Assembly (NCBI GenBank): GCA_029531795.1
Contig: JAPEIS010000002.1
Location: 1,550,001 to 1,614,000 of the forward strand
From: Sclerotinia nivalis
Taxonomy: Eukaryota > Ascomycota > Leotiomycetes > Helotiales > Sclerotiniaceae
Direction: 5' to 3'
Length of the DNA: 64,000 nucleotides
Shown: positions 21,364 to 34,726 of the stretch, in pieces
How the letters are laid out: every line of letters begins with the position of its first letter
Numbering within the stretch: the stretch's first letter is position 1
Made by a program: the position numbers and the translations under genes
Notes under the pieces: model-generated
Told to the model about the DNA's origin: nothing
Seen by the model: the letters and a program-made list of their open reading frames with translations, nothing else
Database searches by the model: none

Positions 21364-23016
21364 CTATCGTCCCATCATATAGGCAGGAGGAAAGCCTCCA
21401 TTAGAACTGTTCATCATTGGTGTTGGGCCACCGGCAGCCATAGCTGATGTAAAACCTTGACCATTCCAATTGTTGGATCCCCCGAATGAAGTATTAGCAG
21501 CATATTGAGTGCCGGCCATAGCACCAGAAGACATCACACCCGCATAACCCATTCTACCTGGTCCCAAGCCTGGTGGAGCAGAAAGTCCCGGGGGAGGGCC
21601 ATTCGCAGTGCTGAAAGCTCCTCCTGCGCCTCCCATCATAATGCCATTCATACCCTGCATGCCACCTGATACATTCGTAGGGCCTGGTGAGCCCATCCCT
21701 GGCCCAGATCGAACACCAAGAGGATTCTTTGAAAAGCTCAAGCGAATTCCACCTTTGATACTGTTGTGTAGAGGATGACCGTACAATTCATGAAGAGCTT
21801 TCGTCGCAAAAGAAACGTCCTCAAATTCCACAAAACACATTGGACCATTTTGCTTAGTCCTGAAACAAAGGCGCTTGTAGCCACGCTGCTTAGAGAACAT
21901 AGCTTTAAGCTCATCCTCAGACGTATCGATCGGAAGATTACCAACATACAAAGTGTTGCATGGAGGGTTTTGGTCGGCAGGATTGACAGGTGGGAAATTG
22001 TGGCGTTGATAGTGCTGACTTCCAAGCTGGTAACTTACAGGCGGGCCACCGTTACCCATGGACACTGGTGACATGGTGTTCGCATGCGTCATAGATGGCA
22101 TAGCCTGCTGGGGGGTGTAAGAAGACATAGAACCCGGACCTGCAGCATTATTCATTGTCAGAGATAAGCTTGCCATACGTGCGGTGATAGGAATCTGAGG
22201 ATTGGTTGGGCGTCGAGCTTGGATGGATGCGGCACCATTTTCAGCATAAGCTACTGGGTCTTTGAGAAGTTCTCCAGTCTCATCATCTTCGACAGAATCG
22301 TTATTAATCAACGATTTTCCCGAAATGCGCGTGCGGTCATTGAGATGGTTTCCAATTGGAGATTGTGGAGAGAACAAACTTTGATAGCGAGTACTCGACT
22401 CGGGATTGGGCAATTCATTATTTGCATAGTTCCCATTGTTGTTTGTGGGTGAAACTCTTTGTGCAGATGTGAAGGAACCGTTAAATCTTGACGATTGTCG
22501 AGGGGTCGGACCCGCCGAAGAAGCCGTTGATGAAGTGGAGCTAGATGGCACGGGGTTTGAGTTCGTATCGACAGTATATCGACGAGAGGTAGTGGGACTT
22601 CCATAAAATATCTCCACCACCATGTTCGCATCGTTTGCAATATTTGGTTTTCCATCAAGCATGTTTTTGGCCTCGAGTGCGCCCGCATGAGACTTGAAGT
22701 GGAGAATAGCAGATCGGAATCCTGCATCTTCAGATTTCTCTTGAGATAATACTTCAGCTTCAGTAAACTCCTTGGACCAAACTACCATTGATCGTAGTGC
22801 ATCTTCAGTGGTATTTAATGGTAAACGTCGGATTAAAACGGAGCATGGTCCCGAGGCAAACGACGACGCGCCTCCGTTCGATTGTGAGGTGTTTTGCGAA
22901 GAAGTTTCTCCTGCGAAGGCATTCATCGTAGCCATTGATAAGGATTGATATAGTTGTTGGGTGCCATTAGATTGACGGAAGGCCTGGCCTTGTGGGACAA
23001 ACACTGGAGCGTTCAT
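21364..23016 (-). CDS. whi3: RNA-binding protein with two RRMs, Whi3-type
   Basis: 550 residues from the ATG at 23016. RRM1 is at about residues 57-130 ([10 protein letters not shown], ending in MVVEIFYG) and RRM2 at about 352-430 ([10 protein letters not shown] as RNP2, [10 protein letters not shown] as RNP1, then [15 protein letters not shown]). Ser/Asn/Gln/Gly-rich disordered stretches lie between and after them. The second RRM and its [11 protein letters not shown] end are characteristic of fungal Whi3, which binds cyclin and polarity mRNAs and can condense with them in hyphae. The reading frame stays open 16 codons upstream, with sensible coding, to an acceptor-like TTACAG at 23076-23080. 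A short upstream exon is therefore likely and the true N-terminus may be longer. Confidence 0.82.
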   Translation of the reverse strand: MNAPVFVPQGQAFRQSNGTQQLYQSLSMATMNAFAGETSSQNTSQSNGGASSFASGPCSVLIRRLPLNTTEDALRSMVVWSKEFTEAEVLSQEKSEDAGFRSAILHFKSHAGALEAKNMLDGKPNIANDANMVVEIFYGSPTTSRRYTVDTNSNPVPSSSTSSTASSAGPTPRQSSRFNGSFTSAQRVSPTNNNGNYANNELPNPESSTRYQSLFSPQSPIGNHLNDRTRISGKSLINNDSVEDDETGELLKDPVAYAENGAASIQARRPTNPQIPITARMASLSLTMNNAAGPGSMSSYTPQQAMPSMTHANTMSPVSMGNGGPPVSYQLGSQHYQRHNFPPVNPADQNPPCNTLYVGNLPIDTSEDELKAMFSKQRGYKRLCFRTKQNGPMCFVEFEDVSFATKALHELYGHPLHNSIKGGIRLSFSKNPLGVRSGPGMGSPGPTNVSGGMQGMNGIMMGGAGGAFSTANGPPPGLSAPPGLGPGRMGYAGVMSSGAMAGTQYAANTSFGGSNNWNGQGFTSAMAAGGPTPMMNSSNGGFPPAYMMGR

Positions 23017-25071
23017 GGCATTCTCTGGTGGTAATATCGTGTTAGGGTGTGAGTTTGTGATCAAAATATCGAAGTCTGTAATTGTTTAAAAACTCGAGGT
23101 GTCGCAAATAAAGAAGATGCGCCGAAAACGAAATCTGATAAATTATCGGAGCATTCGTTACTCTGTCTCTGTGCAGAACAATAAGTTGGAACGTGTGGGA
23201 AGACCACGAAAGGCTTGGATACTTTTGCGACCGTAGTGTTGATTTGAAGCGCTCGAAGATTATGTGGTGTTCGGGTAAGAAAGTTGGTAGGGGGCGGATG
23301 TGGGTGAGAAGGTTGATTATGGAAATAAGATTAGAGTGGAGTGGTATGTAATGATAAGGAAGCTTTGCGCAAATAGGTTGGTAGTATGTGTATGTAAGTG
23401 AAGTGAAGTGTGGGATGAAAAGATAATGGTGATATGTGAGGTGTGAGGTATGTGTTATTGGGGGTCGATGGGAAATGCGCGATAGATAGTAGTAAGAGTA
23501 AGGAAGAGTCAAAAGAGTGGTAAAAGGCGTGCTTGTACGCTTGAGTCGCTTTGCTTTGGATACAATATCGTAATTGTAATGTTGAAATCTTTCTTTTCTA
23601 CTGTGAATAAGATCCGTACGAGTTGACTTATCAAATATGCGGTACCTGACGATGAATGATGACCGTGCGATGTACCGACCGAACGAACGAGGTAGGAAGT
23701 AGGTTCCCACTGTTCAGGGAACTTTTCCTTCCTTTCGCGCGCGTGTATTGAGCCCTTTGAAATAAATATGATTGATATAATATTTATTAGTCTGAGGAGA
23801 TATATCTTTGTAATTCGAATTAGATGATAGATTCCACTTTGTATGGTTTTAATTGTAGAGGTTCGGATGAAAGTGTGTAAGTGTGTAAGTGTTTAAAATG
23901 ACGAGATAATATTGCGATGGATTGATAAGAAAGTTGGCTGGTTGGTTTGGCCTCTTGGATTTAGAAAGAAAGAAAGAAAGGATGGATGGATGGATGGATG
24001 GACACGAAGAATTGGTAAGAATTGTGTGACTCGACAAAATCAGAGAAGAAGTATGGAGGTTGGAATTGAGGTTTCTCTTCTTTTTTAAAATGGAATGAAC
24101 AAAATGGCTGGATTGGATTGTCTTTCTCTTTCTAATGTTTTTTGTTGGTATGTACTGTAGGTAGGTAGGTAGGTAGGTAGTGAAGATGATGGATGTATAG
24201 AGAAAAAAGGTTGTGGTGGTCTAGTATAATTCAATGTTCGAACTTGGGGGGGGGGGGTTAATTACTTTGGGGGATTTTAGGATATTGTGTGGAGAAGAAA
24301 GGCTAATTGAATTTCTATTGGTCTGTACTCGATAAGATACACCTAAACTAATTTAGCTCGTGCAGCATGCAACTGGGAGACAGATGGATGCATATCTACG
24401 CAAAAAAATATATAGAATATGTAGTAAGAGTGACCCCAGAAAAACAGCGACACAACCTTTTAGGTAGGGTCTAAACCGTCAGGGGAACCAGACAGAATAA
24501 GCCTGGGTTGATCAAGACAAGACAGCAAGGCAGATCAAATTGGAAAGTGTGGGATGATGCATTTGTTGATATCAATATCATTTGGAAATGAAAGGAAGGA
24601 AATGAAATCAATCGGCATATTATTGAAATCTGGTAACATCTTTCATAGGTTGAATCTAGATATATACCTAGTAGTACTCACGCGAACAGTAGGGAATTCT
24701 AGGTATCATGTATCATAATGTATGGCTCTTACCAATTATAATCAATCTGTTACTTTTTCTTCCTGCTTCCCATCTTTCTTTTCCTCTCCGAGTAAGAAAG
24801 TTTTCCATGTTCCTAATTGTCATGCCAGCCATTTTCAATAGGGGGGGGGAACTTTATTAAAGCTCTAGATTGTTGGTCAATGCAGACATCGGACTTCTTA
24901 GGTATTTTCAAATCTCCAGAACATTTGCTCAAAGCTTTTTTATTCCCCTCTCTTTCCCTTGAATCGGATCAAATATTCATTATTGCCTCTTGAGGAAACC
25001 GAATCAATTGAAGCCGATCGGATACCTACCTGCTTCAAATGTATACACCCTTTACCCTTTTCTTCTTCCGA
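23017..25071. other. long 5' region of the Whi3-type gene, microsatellites
   Basis: No independent gene is supported. It probably contains the leader and possibly a first exon of the Whi3-type gene. A 222-codon minus frame (23042-23710) has low-complexity Tyr/His/Leu composition and overlaps the presumed intron, so it is not called. Repeats include GAAA and GGAT tetramers (about 23965-24001), GGTA (about 24160-24180) and poly-G runs (24247-24257, 24841-24849). Confidence 0.45.
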
Positions 25072-25934
25072 TCACCAACCAATAATTTTACGAGCCTTCT
25101 CAAAAATCCTTGATATTCTTGGACCCTTGAAGCAGGGCAAACGACGCCTCTGGAATCTCCAATGATTGTCAATAATGATATCTCGAGGTTGTGAAACTAG
25201 TCGATTCTCGGAAACTTGATAGAAAAAAGTTGGTTTCTTCTCCGATTCGTCCCAATTCGGATAATAAAGAAATTCATCGTTCATGTTCTTCTCTTTTGTG
25301 ATACCCTTCCGAGAATTTAATTCTTTGACGCTTACTTCCACTGGTTTTGGTGTAGGAATATTCCGTCTTTTAGTAACCCTAGAAATTCAAACGGTGGACA
25401 AATGTACATTTCTATTGTAGACTTTGGAGATGTTGAACTTATCCATACCACTGTTGTACCCTCAAATGAGTATGGAAAATCGTTTGTTGGGGTGCCATCC
25501 AAACTATTCATCGCAATGATATGTTGGTCTCGTGTCTCACAAAGTTGCCATTTCTTTGCAGGTATAGACAACGTGCATTCAATGGTTTTCTGGGGGACTA
25601 ACCTTGAGCTAGGATGCCACGAGTGATAACAGGAGCAGGAGCAAGAAGTGTTTGTTACCGTTACACTAAACGCATTCTCGATGAACGCTTCAGCATTATT
25701 GACAGGTTGATTGGTTCCCAAAGGGCAAGGGAAATCCAATTAAAGAGTTTATGCTCTCAAGGATTTGATAAATGGAGTGGCAATCCGTGAGAATGTCTCA
25801 AGAGTTAAAACTTTATCCGTTCCTTATTCGGTTTCGAAGTTCGAACAGAGTTTTTCAAGTACAGGAAGATCAATATCGTAAAGTATATCATCATATTGTA
25901 AGACTGACTCCGAACTTTGAGCGAAAACAAACAT
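25072..25934 (-). pseudogene. unknown protein gene broken by three TAA codons
   Basis: From the ATG at 25934 the frame reads as normal protein for 36 codons (start MFVFAQSSESVLQYDDILYD). It then continues in the same frame through TAA at 25824-25826, 25749-25751 and 25740-25742 into a good 135-codon stretch (with TSCSCSCYHSWHP and STIEMYICPP). After about residue 200 coding continues one base out of frame (PKPVEVSVKEL, NDEFLYYPNWDESEKKP) to 25072. Composition on both sides of each stop is protein-like, which argues for one former gene. All three stops are what CAA becomes by C-to-T change at CpA. I do not recognise the family. An alternative is a gene with introns over the stops, but no GT...AG pair restores the first stretch. 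Confidence 0.5.
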
Positions 25935-28744
25935 GACTTTCTTATAACACGAAGAATCTTGACAGCCAGATAGCCATCACGGATTCATAATGATTGATAT
26001 CTCTCTCGCACGTCCTACATGCGGGGACCGTTTCGTTCTCACCTCTACTCCGTACTAAAAGTCCAACGGAGGCTACGAAACAACTATGCAAAATTATTGG
26101 GGGAAGAAAACTGGGTATTATGGGAAAGATGGGCAAAGGTGTGGGGGAGAAATTATTTTGAAGCAACACAAAAAAGGGAGCGAGCAAGGAGCTTGGAGCT
26201 TGGAGCTTTGACGCCGACTAACAAAAGCTCGAAGGCTCAAAAAGCTGTTGTCCCACATCTCACTAAAACCCTGCAGATGCAAGCTTCACCCATTTACTAA
26301 TCCTTTTCAAGAAAATTCTAGGTTCAAGGATTGTTAACCGGAAGATGTAACCCTCGTTCAAATTTCTTGGTTTTTCCTTAAACTAACCCAAGGCTTGAGA
26401 AGACAGGAATACAAGGGTATAGTACAAACAAATTGTTGGGTCGACGGGGTGATTTGAATGGCCATGAAGACTTAAATCGTCCCGCCATCTTGGGTTTATG
26501 AAGTTGTCAAAATCTATCATTTTGGTCGTAATGTTGATCTGCTGATAACTTATTTGACAGATTGATATGACGAACATTTTGAAACCGGTCACTAATATGG
26601 TGGTGGCGTTCTAGACTTTCGATATTCGAAATAGTTCACAAAACATTAGGAACTGTTGGTTCTAATTCAAATTTTGGAAATTCCTGTAGGGCCGGTTCTA
26701 TGTCTCACATCAAACTGTTGGATTTTTACCATGTTTTTACTGTATGGCCAATATCTGGGTACTTGGAGACGTACCTACATTATCCTTTACTCTCCTCGGA
26801 CTCGTACTCTCGTATATTGACGAGCTTGGGTTTTCTACAATACGAAAGCTTAAATGAGGGGTATTATCCGCATCAGCTTATCGTCACTGGTGTCAGGTGC
26901 GGCTGACGATAGTCCTTCCGGATGTTCATTGATTCTTCCCCTGAGAAGAGGCTTTCAAACTTGATCTAACATTGGTCATTGTATCCACACCAAAAGCTTA
27001 GATTCCCGGGTACAGGATTTGGGATTCGCGAGATATTATGTGGGTGATATGATTGGTTGGTTTCTTCCAAGCTACCTCTCGTCCTCTCCTTGAGATATTG
27101 TATTGATGTTTATTGATGTTCATATATATCTCGGAGAGTAGATAAGATCTCAAATCTTAAGCACGACGCGAGCAATCATATTGGGTGAAAATCTTTGGAT
27201 CTCTAGATACTTCCGATCAATTGTTGTTACCATGTGACATCATGGGATGGGGGCGTTCAAACCTCCAATCTATTTACTGACAGCGATAATGCCATCTGAA
27301 CTTCAATAAAGCACAGTCAATTACTGCATCTCAAAATCATGAAAAAAATCTTTAGATCCAGAAGACCTTAGCTAGATTAATACTATAAATCTTTAAATAG
27401 TATCAAGAATTTGATATCTACAAATCTTCGGTTTTCATCCAACTTTGGTATAACATTAAACATCTTACTCAAAACCAGATGTCACAATCTCAAATTGAAA
27501 CCCCTCTCATACTCACAAGAAACTCTATCATATAAGACTTACAATCAATCACCAAAATAGAAAGTTAAAACTATTCCTTTAATCTCTAATGTTTAATCTT
27601 TATCGAAAATACTTTTATATAACTTTTTCTTTTGAGATATTATTAAATTTTATTTTTTTTAGAAAAATTAAGTTTGTTTATTTGGGTTGTTAGTTGAAAG
27701 GTTGAAGTAATTGATATGTCGAATAGTTTTTAAAGAAGCTTGGGGGGAGAGAAAGTGTTTTTGAGAGTTTGCTGTGGAAGGGAGTTTGAATGCACCTAGG
27801 TAAGATTTGTGAGATTTGTGAGATATATTCATGTGCGTTAAGGTTGAGTTTGATTATAGGAAAGAGTAGGAAGGGGTGGAATTATGATTGTAATTATGAT
27901 TATATTTTTATTTTTTTCCAGATGGTTTTTTGAGGGCCCGGAGGGGGGGAATCTGGTATTTTCTTCTTTCTTTTCCAAATAGGTTGGGATAGATGGATGA
28001 CTCAGAGCTTCAAGTATTCTTAATGAAGAAAAGGATATATTTCATATTTTATATTTAGGGTAGACTCAACACATACAGTTCCACGATCCTCAAGGTCGGG
28101 TTTGGAGATAGATACTGCAGTACGTAATGTGTTTGTTGGATGTATCTTCTAAGTAGAAGACTGGATGCTTGAAGTTATAATTCGTGAGTATCAATCAACT
28201 CTTCTTTGATTTCCGGAGAGGAGCATTCATCTCTATTTTATCTCTATATTAGGATGTGTATATGAATGTGTATATACTCAGTATAAGCATACGGCTTTAG
28301 AGTACATTAGAGAAAAATTGAGTAAGATGTCATGATTTATTACTGGAGAGGTGCCGCGCGCTACAGGTTTTGTATATGTCTTTATAGATTGGTAGTTCTG
28401 ACTGAGCGCTAACTCGGAATCTACTCGAGGTGTATATATATATATTTCCTATTCGTGGTAAGATTATGATATTTTCAAGGGCATTCGCTTGTAAGATCTT
28501 GGTAAATACTCTTGAAGAATCTACTTGAATCAAACAACATTGCTGAAAACCGAACTGTCTCACCCCCTTTCTCAACATCGACTCAAAAGAAGTTTAAAAG
28601 ATAGATGGATTTTAGGAAGGTAGATGGAGTTTGAATATTTGGGATGAGATGAAAATGAATTGAAATGAGATTTCTTGGATGAAAGTTTTCATTATTTATG
28701 AGATAGAGGGGATGGGTTTTGAGCGGAAACTTCTACCTACCTAC

Positions 28745-28781
<37 letters not shown>

Positions 28782-29332
28782 CACTTCCCAATCCATCTAT
28801 CCAATTACAAACCATCAATCCAACTACAGCCTCAAAGACTCAAGACCCAATCTCCAAATCTTACCATCTTATCTTCTTGCTGTCTTGCCTCATCTGCGTT
28901 TACTTTGTTTCTATCCATCTCAAACTATATTCTCTCTCTCTCTCTCTCTCAAGACCTATTTCAATATTTAAGCATAGAAGGAAACAGAAGTTTGAAATTT
29001 TGGGTTGTAGATTAAAAGACTCATACTTATACTCATACTCATACTCATCTCATCATTAAGACTTTAATTACCTAGGTAAAACATGATATCTATCTACTAG
29101 ATATTCATCGACTTCTCATATCCACCTTCACTTCACAGCACTTCACATCCCATCCATCCCATCCATCCCATCCCTCCCCCCCATTCCCATTTTCCACTCA
29201 CAAAACCATAATTCCAAGCTTGCATTCCAAACACTTCATCCATTCACTATGCTATCAATCCACCTATGCAACCAGCAACCAACCATAAATCACCTCTCCA
29301 AACCCCAAATCCATCTTTCATCTTCCATCTTT

Positions 29333-29391
<59 letters not shown>

Positions 29392-29458
29392 CTCGCTCCC
29401 TCCAAATCTTCAAATTACCACACCCACCCATCCATCATACACCCCTTAACTCAAACAA
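25935..29458. other. intergenic, AT-rich, microsatellites
   Basis: No conserved coding is visible. 27300-27700 is very AT-rich. A CTAT microsatellite lies at about 28745-28781, CT dinucleotides at about 28930-28951, and a long CTTT tract just 3' of the GTPase gene (29331-29391). Short frames in this interval are low-complexity. Confidence 0.45.
29331..29391. repeat. CTTT microsatellite
   Basis: About fifteen uninterrupted TTTC/CTTT tetramers occur in 29331-29391. The tract begins about 70 bp beyond the stop codon of the small GTPase gene, in what is probably its 3' untranslated region (AAAG repeats in that transcript). Such an uninterrupted run is expected to vary between isolates. Confidence 0.9.
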
Positions 29459-30891
29459 TCATAAAATAACACATCTCCCCAACTTTCTCATCCTATGATG
29501 TTTTTTATCTACCGGCGAGTGAACCTCATCATCAAATTCCGGCGTCGATCGATTATTATCTCGACGGATAATTTGCCTGCAGAGATCTATGAAGACTTCA
29601 TCTACATTTGCTATTTCCGAGTTTATTAGCATAACCCAGCCATTTTCTTCCACTACATCTCGTCCTATGCTTCACCCCACCACCCACTAATCTCCAAGTA
29701 AAGAAAGTAATAAACTCACCCCTCCTCCTAGCACTCGTTTCATAATACGGTGCATTTCCCCAACTTTGACTAACATTAAAAGCCGCCTGTCTACTAACCA
29801 TTCGATCTTGTTCTAAATCACTTTTATTGCCCACAATTACTATTGGAACATTTTCATCATCTTTTATGCGTATGATAGTTTCGCGTAGTTCGCTGAGTTC
29901 GTTTAGGGAGCTTTGCGATGTGATACTGAAGACGAGAAGGAATCCTTGACCGGTTTTCATGTAGAGTTCTCTGAGAGAAGTGAGTTAGTGGGGGAAAGGT
30001 TCGAAATTGGATTATATGTACCTCATGGCAGCTAGAAAGTTGTTAGTTTATGTATGTGTATCATGTGATATGGAAGAAAAGACTTACTAAATTGTTCCGT
30101 ACCCGCAGTATCTAATCTAAAAATCTATATCAATATCAAATTCTTCAACCCAATAAAAAGTAAGCTAAATCTCACATCTCTAACATGCATTGCCGTCCCT
30201 ATTCGTCCAAAAATTCGTTAGCATATTCCCCACTCCCCTCTTTCACCCGTTCGCCAAGACGGAGAAAACCCCTAAAATACTCACATCGACTTCGATTATC
30301 TTCCGATATGAATCCTCAATCGTTGGATCATAACTTTCAATCCAAATATTCTGAACAAATTGCGCTAAAAGACACAATCACAAATCAGCACTCCACTGCG
30401 TACCTTACATCCTCTGCCTATAACGCGGATCTTTCTTTCATTCCCTTACACGGTTTCCCCCACGCAAAACTTCAAGATTTCAACCCCCCAACCTCAAGTC
30501 CCCGGAGGAGAGTGGATCAAAGTTTCGGCAAATAGGCAAAAATGATCCTTACCGGTTAGGCAACTCTTGCCAACACCACCTTTGAAGATAAACAAAAATA
30601 ATTAGCCATCAACATTCTATCTTTCATTTGATATCTTTCTTCATGGAATTTCCTTGAAGTGAACGATTGAATGGGCAAAGAAAAGGGGAAAGAAACTCAC
30701 CAGCACCCAAAACCACAATGTGATAATCTCTCCTAAAATCACCAATAATCAAATCAGTCATCTATCTCCCCAATATAAAAACTTTACCCCTGATTCATAC
30801 CCCCGTGCGTTCCATGCACCAACCACAACCAAACCTCAACTTCGGAGGTAAAAGTAGAGAAAAAAACTTACCGTGAATTCCTCGTCGCCAT
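29459..30891 (-). CDS. RSR1: Rap/Rsr1-type small GTPase, nine exons
   Basis: Joining exons 30891-30872, 30732-30701, 30579-30553, 30364-30285, 30198-30176, 30116-30088, 30031-30022, 29970-29720 and 29610-29459 gives 207 residues in frame. All Ras motifs are present: P-loop GAGGVGKS (16-23), switch I YDPTIED (38-44), DTAGTEQ (63-69), NKSD (122-125), ETSA (151-154). Thr67, where Ras has Gln61, is the Rap/Rsr1 signature. The tail is basic ([11 protein letters not shown]) and ends CVIL, a geranylgeranylation box. Rsr1/Bud1 (Krev-1 in Neurospora) marks sites of polarised growth at the plasma membrane upstream of Cdc42. All eight introns have GT...AG ends; several exons are tiny (20, 27, 23, 29 and 10 nt). 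A search limited to long reading frames would find only the last two exons. Confidence 0.95.
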
Positions 30892-33800
30892 TTTGAAATT
30901 AATTGATAGTGTTGATGTTTTTTTTTTTCCCTCGGAAAGGTCTTCAAAAGTAATATCCCCCGTTGAACCTTCTCTATATCTCTATAGATAGTATCAAACG
31001 TACGTACGTAAGTACGGATTTCCCAACTTGACAAGATTTCAAATATCCAACGTGATCTTGACTACCCCAAATAAAAATATATCGAATACAAAAAAAACCC
31101 TTTTCCGCCTCTTCACCTCAGATAGATAAGGTAGCGTAAAATACCAAAAAAGTATAGATAAATAAATAAATAGACACAAGTAAATCGGATCGTAGATTCG
31201 TAACTTTCTCCGAGTCTTTTCAAGATGACAGTGATTCGTAAAAAATGGACCAATAAGCTCAACAGCACTTGTTGGTGGCTTAATGCAACATGCAAGTTGA
31301 ACGTTGAACGAACGTTTGAATGTTTTGAGAGAAAGTTTCGTTTGACGCGTGCGTGAGTGAAAGAAAGTCTTCCTCTCTAGATTTTCCCCAAAAATATTCA
31401 CCCAATAAGTGAATAAGTGAGTATCCGGCCGCGGGTAATCTTTAAAGTTTTTTCGTGAGTGGTGAGTGAGTAAGAAAGTTAATGTTGGTGGTGGTGCAAT
31501 GGGAAATGTTCGTTTTTTTGGATTCCTCGATCTTGGGGTTTATATGTAAAGTTGGGATGGATGGATGGATGGATGTATGATATGTATGATATGTAAAGAT
31601 TCTTTAAACAGTATTTTCCTTTTGGTGGATACAATTAACAATGAAGCGAAAAAGGTAAAAGGGAAGTAAAGTTTAAGCTATGTTTTGATAGGTACAGACA
31701 GATAGAGAGAGAAGATCGAATCGTTTGTGAGGCCCGGAATCAGTTACCGTTTCGATTGTCTTAGATTGGTAGGTATGTGAATTTTTTGGTGGTGCGGTTG
31801 ATTGCGGCAGATGCTAAGTTATTCGGATCATTTATTTTTCCTCCCCGGGCGGATATCTGAAGCGGATATTGGCGCTAGAATCTTGTCGAGAGTTTTGATA
31901 TGTGATTGAGTTTTTTCTTCAATTAAATATTTATATTGAAAATAAAAGTTTGTGATATAAGATCGGGGAGGAAGACAGAAAACGAGATTGTCACTGCATG
32001 AAGAAAAGGAGAGCGAGGATATAAATAGGAGAAAGGAGAAAGGAGAAATGGAATAAGATGATGAACATACTCGAGTAATAATAATATATCCACCTGCATT
32101 CATAGGTATAAATAAGCAGAGATGAAAATAGGGTAGTCGACGCCACACCTCCATCCATCAACGCCCACCAAGTAAGAAAGTCCTAGAAAAAGATAACACA
32201 GTAAGTACTCTGTTACAGGCAAATAAATTAAAAGATCTTCCCATTTCATGACTCCTACTCCATTTACTTTTTTCGACTAAATAAGCGTACCAAGTTTACG
32301 AAATAGATATCTGCGACTCTCTTTCCAATCAATACGATTCACTCGATTCACTCGATTCATAACCCATTCACATCCCGATTCAAGACCCGATTAACCATCC
32401 ATTAAAGTACCTGGAATGCAGTGTCAATGCAGCTTTTCAGGTACGGAAGACCCTGAAAAATCCCTGTGGAAATTTTGGTCTGGGTAGATTGCACAGCCCT
32501 AACGATGGATCAAATCATGGCGAGGAACCTGGGCGCCACGTTGTGCGTATGCTATTCTTCACGTTTTTCGTGAGTAATGAGTACCGTAATGCTGTAACGC
32601 CACGGAAGTAATTAGAAGGGGGTTTTGGGGGATAGATGGGATTTTGGGAGAATGGCATCAGGTGGATTGGGATGGGAATGAAGATGGCTGATTGAGGTGA
32701 ATGGAAATAGTATATTTTTCTAGATCTGATGAAAATCTGGATTTCGGATTTCTGAATCCGGAATCTATCCAAACTCCTTTGGTGAATTAAGATTCTCCCA
32801 AGCCACTCACTCCATGGCTGCATCTTCCTTTATCAAACAGTACCATTAGGCAGATTATCTTCCTTACTCGTACAATCGATCCATCAACCCATCAATCCAT
32901 GCAATCCCTTCTACTCATGCACCACTCCACCAATCTGGTAATACCCTCATTAATTTCATCATACATATGCACGTCGCCCTCCGTTTGATCATTTCCCCCG
33001 CTCAAAAAAAAAAGATATTACCTTCTTTCAGCTCGACATACATACAACCTAGGTAACCTCACCCATCCAAAGGTTGTGTAAGGAGTGGTGCCTTGAATAT
33101 CGGCCCTTGGGAATAGCTTAACTTTGGGTGTCAGTGGTAAAAAAAAATCCTTGACAAAGCACCCTCTCGGAGATATTAGATATTAACATGCAGTAAGTAT
33201 ATGTCGTGTCACGTACTACACCTTTACGATCAAGCTGGAAGTTCTTGAGTCGCCCAATTGAAGTTGCAGTTCATTTCATTTAAGGTTCTTGTGCTCGAGT
33301 ATTTTTGCTTGGGACTTTTTTTCTTTGAGCTGGACAGGGGATGATTCATTCGTCAAAGCATATAGCTATCGATCAAGCGTATTTCGAGTTTATCATTTCA
33401 ATATTATAGATGTTGTCAAGAATTGTCTTTTATGCAGGAGATTGCATCGAATCGAATCGACTATTTTATAGCAACAGTTGTAAGTCTCGTTTTCAAAATG
33501 TACACTAGGTATACTGCAATGTTAACCTTCCCATTTTATCCCATGCATCATTTTGCTAATTTACAATTTCATATCCAAGTACCTACCCTTACACCAAAAC
33601 AGTCTCCTGTAGATTAATAAGGCCCTAGGGAAGCAAGATATCGGTAATTCACTGATTTGATGCTTCTATAGGAGGAAAATTACAAGAAAACCAGAGACTC
33701 AGATTGTTCCAACAAAACAGAACAGAACAAAAAAGACAAGTAAAATTACCACTTAAGTACCTAATAACCAAGCAATAACAAGCTTCATGCATATCATTAA

Positions 33801-34726
33801 ATGATAGATGCATAGTAGATGGTAGAAGAATGCTGCCATGCCATGTGCCAACCATGCGCAATGTAGGGTAACATCTGACGGAAATAGATGGGATGGGATG
33901 GGATGGGATGGAATGGAATGGGGCGGGATAAAATGGGATGGGATAGAATAACGGTACGGTGGTTTTGGGATATCGATTTGCCGTTGTATTTACGATTTCG
34001 TATACGAGTACATAGGTATCTACCTAGTGTACATTCTATGCATTACAGAATATGATAATACGACTTTACTTTGCTTTGCTTTGTGGTAAATTTTATATTC
34101 TGATGGGATATGGTATTCTATGGTCAACATGTCACGAGCTGATACTGTCCTTTTCAGAATAGACGATACACGGTCAATTCATCAATATACATACCATGAA
34201 GCATAAAATATCCCAAGGACACGGTGCGCCATACATCGAATTCGTACAACTTCTATTCTATCTATATCAAGATCCTCATTTCGTCATTCTTAAAGTGTGT
34301 GGGCAATGACGTGAGAAATGTACCGAACCAACCACTCGAGTAGGTATTCATCCATTCTCATCCTGAAACCCCTTCGCGACTCGCTTCATCTTAATTCAGA
34401 TGATCAATATATACCGATATCATACATCTGATATTATAACGATCGTACTATTAATGGAGATATCACGCTCGCCCTTCCAATTCTTTGCTATACAGTTTTT
34501 ACTTTTATTTTTCCCGGGAATCTCTCGAGGGAACTGCGGTTTTTTGTCTTTCCTGTTGACCTTGTACTGTGCATACATACCATGCCCTATTACATGGTCA
34601 GCGACCTTACCTGTAATGAGTTTGATCAATCGATTATGAATCTACCACTGCTATTACCAAATGTACAAAGCACTAAGTAGGTAAATATCATCCATATACA
34701 CCTGAAGACCCATCCAAACTAGAAAA
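30892..34726. other. intergenic; promoter of the GTPase gene, no gene seen
   Basis: The first few hundred bases upstream of the GTPase ATG are its promoter and leader. Beyond that no gene is recognised. A GGGAT pentamer run (about 33888-33950), a GGAT run (about 31556-31575) and AGGTACCTA-type motifs occur. Short frames (31039-31401, 32515-32823, 34400-34639) show no domain. Confidence 0.4.

Noticed and set aside
23042..23710. 222-codon minus-strand frame upstream of the Whi3-type gene
   Set aside because: Low-complexity Tyr/His/Leu composition, overlaps the likely leader/intron of that gene, no domain.
30185..30535. 116-codon plus-strand frame
   Set aside because: Antisense shadow of GTPase exons 4 and 5.
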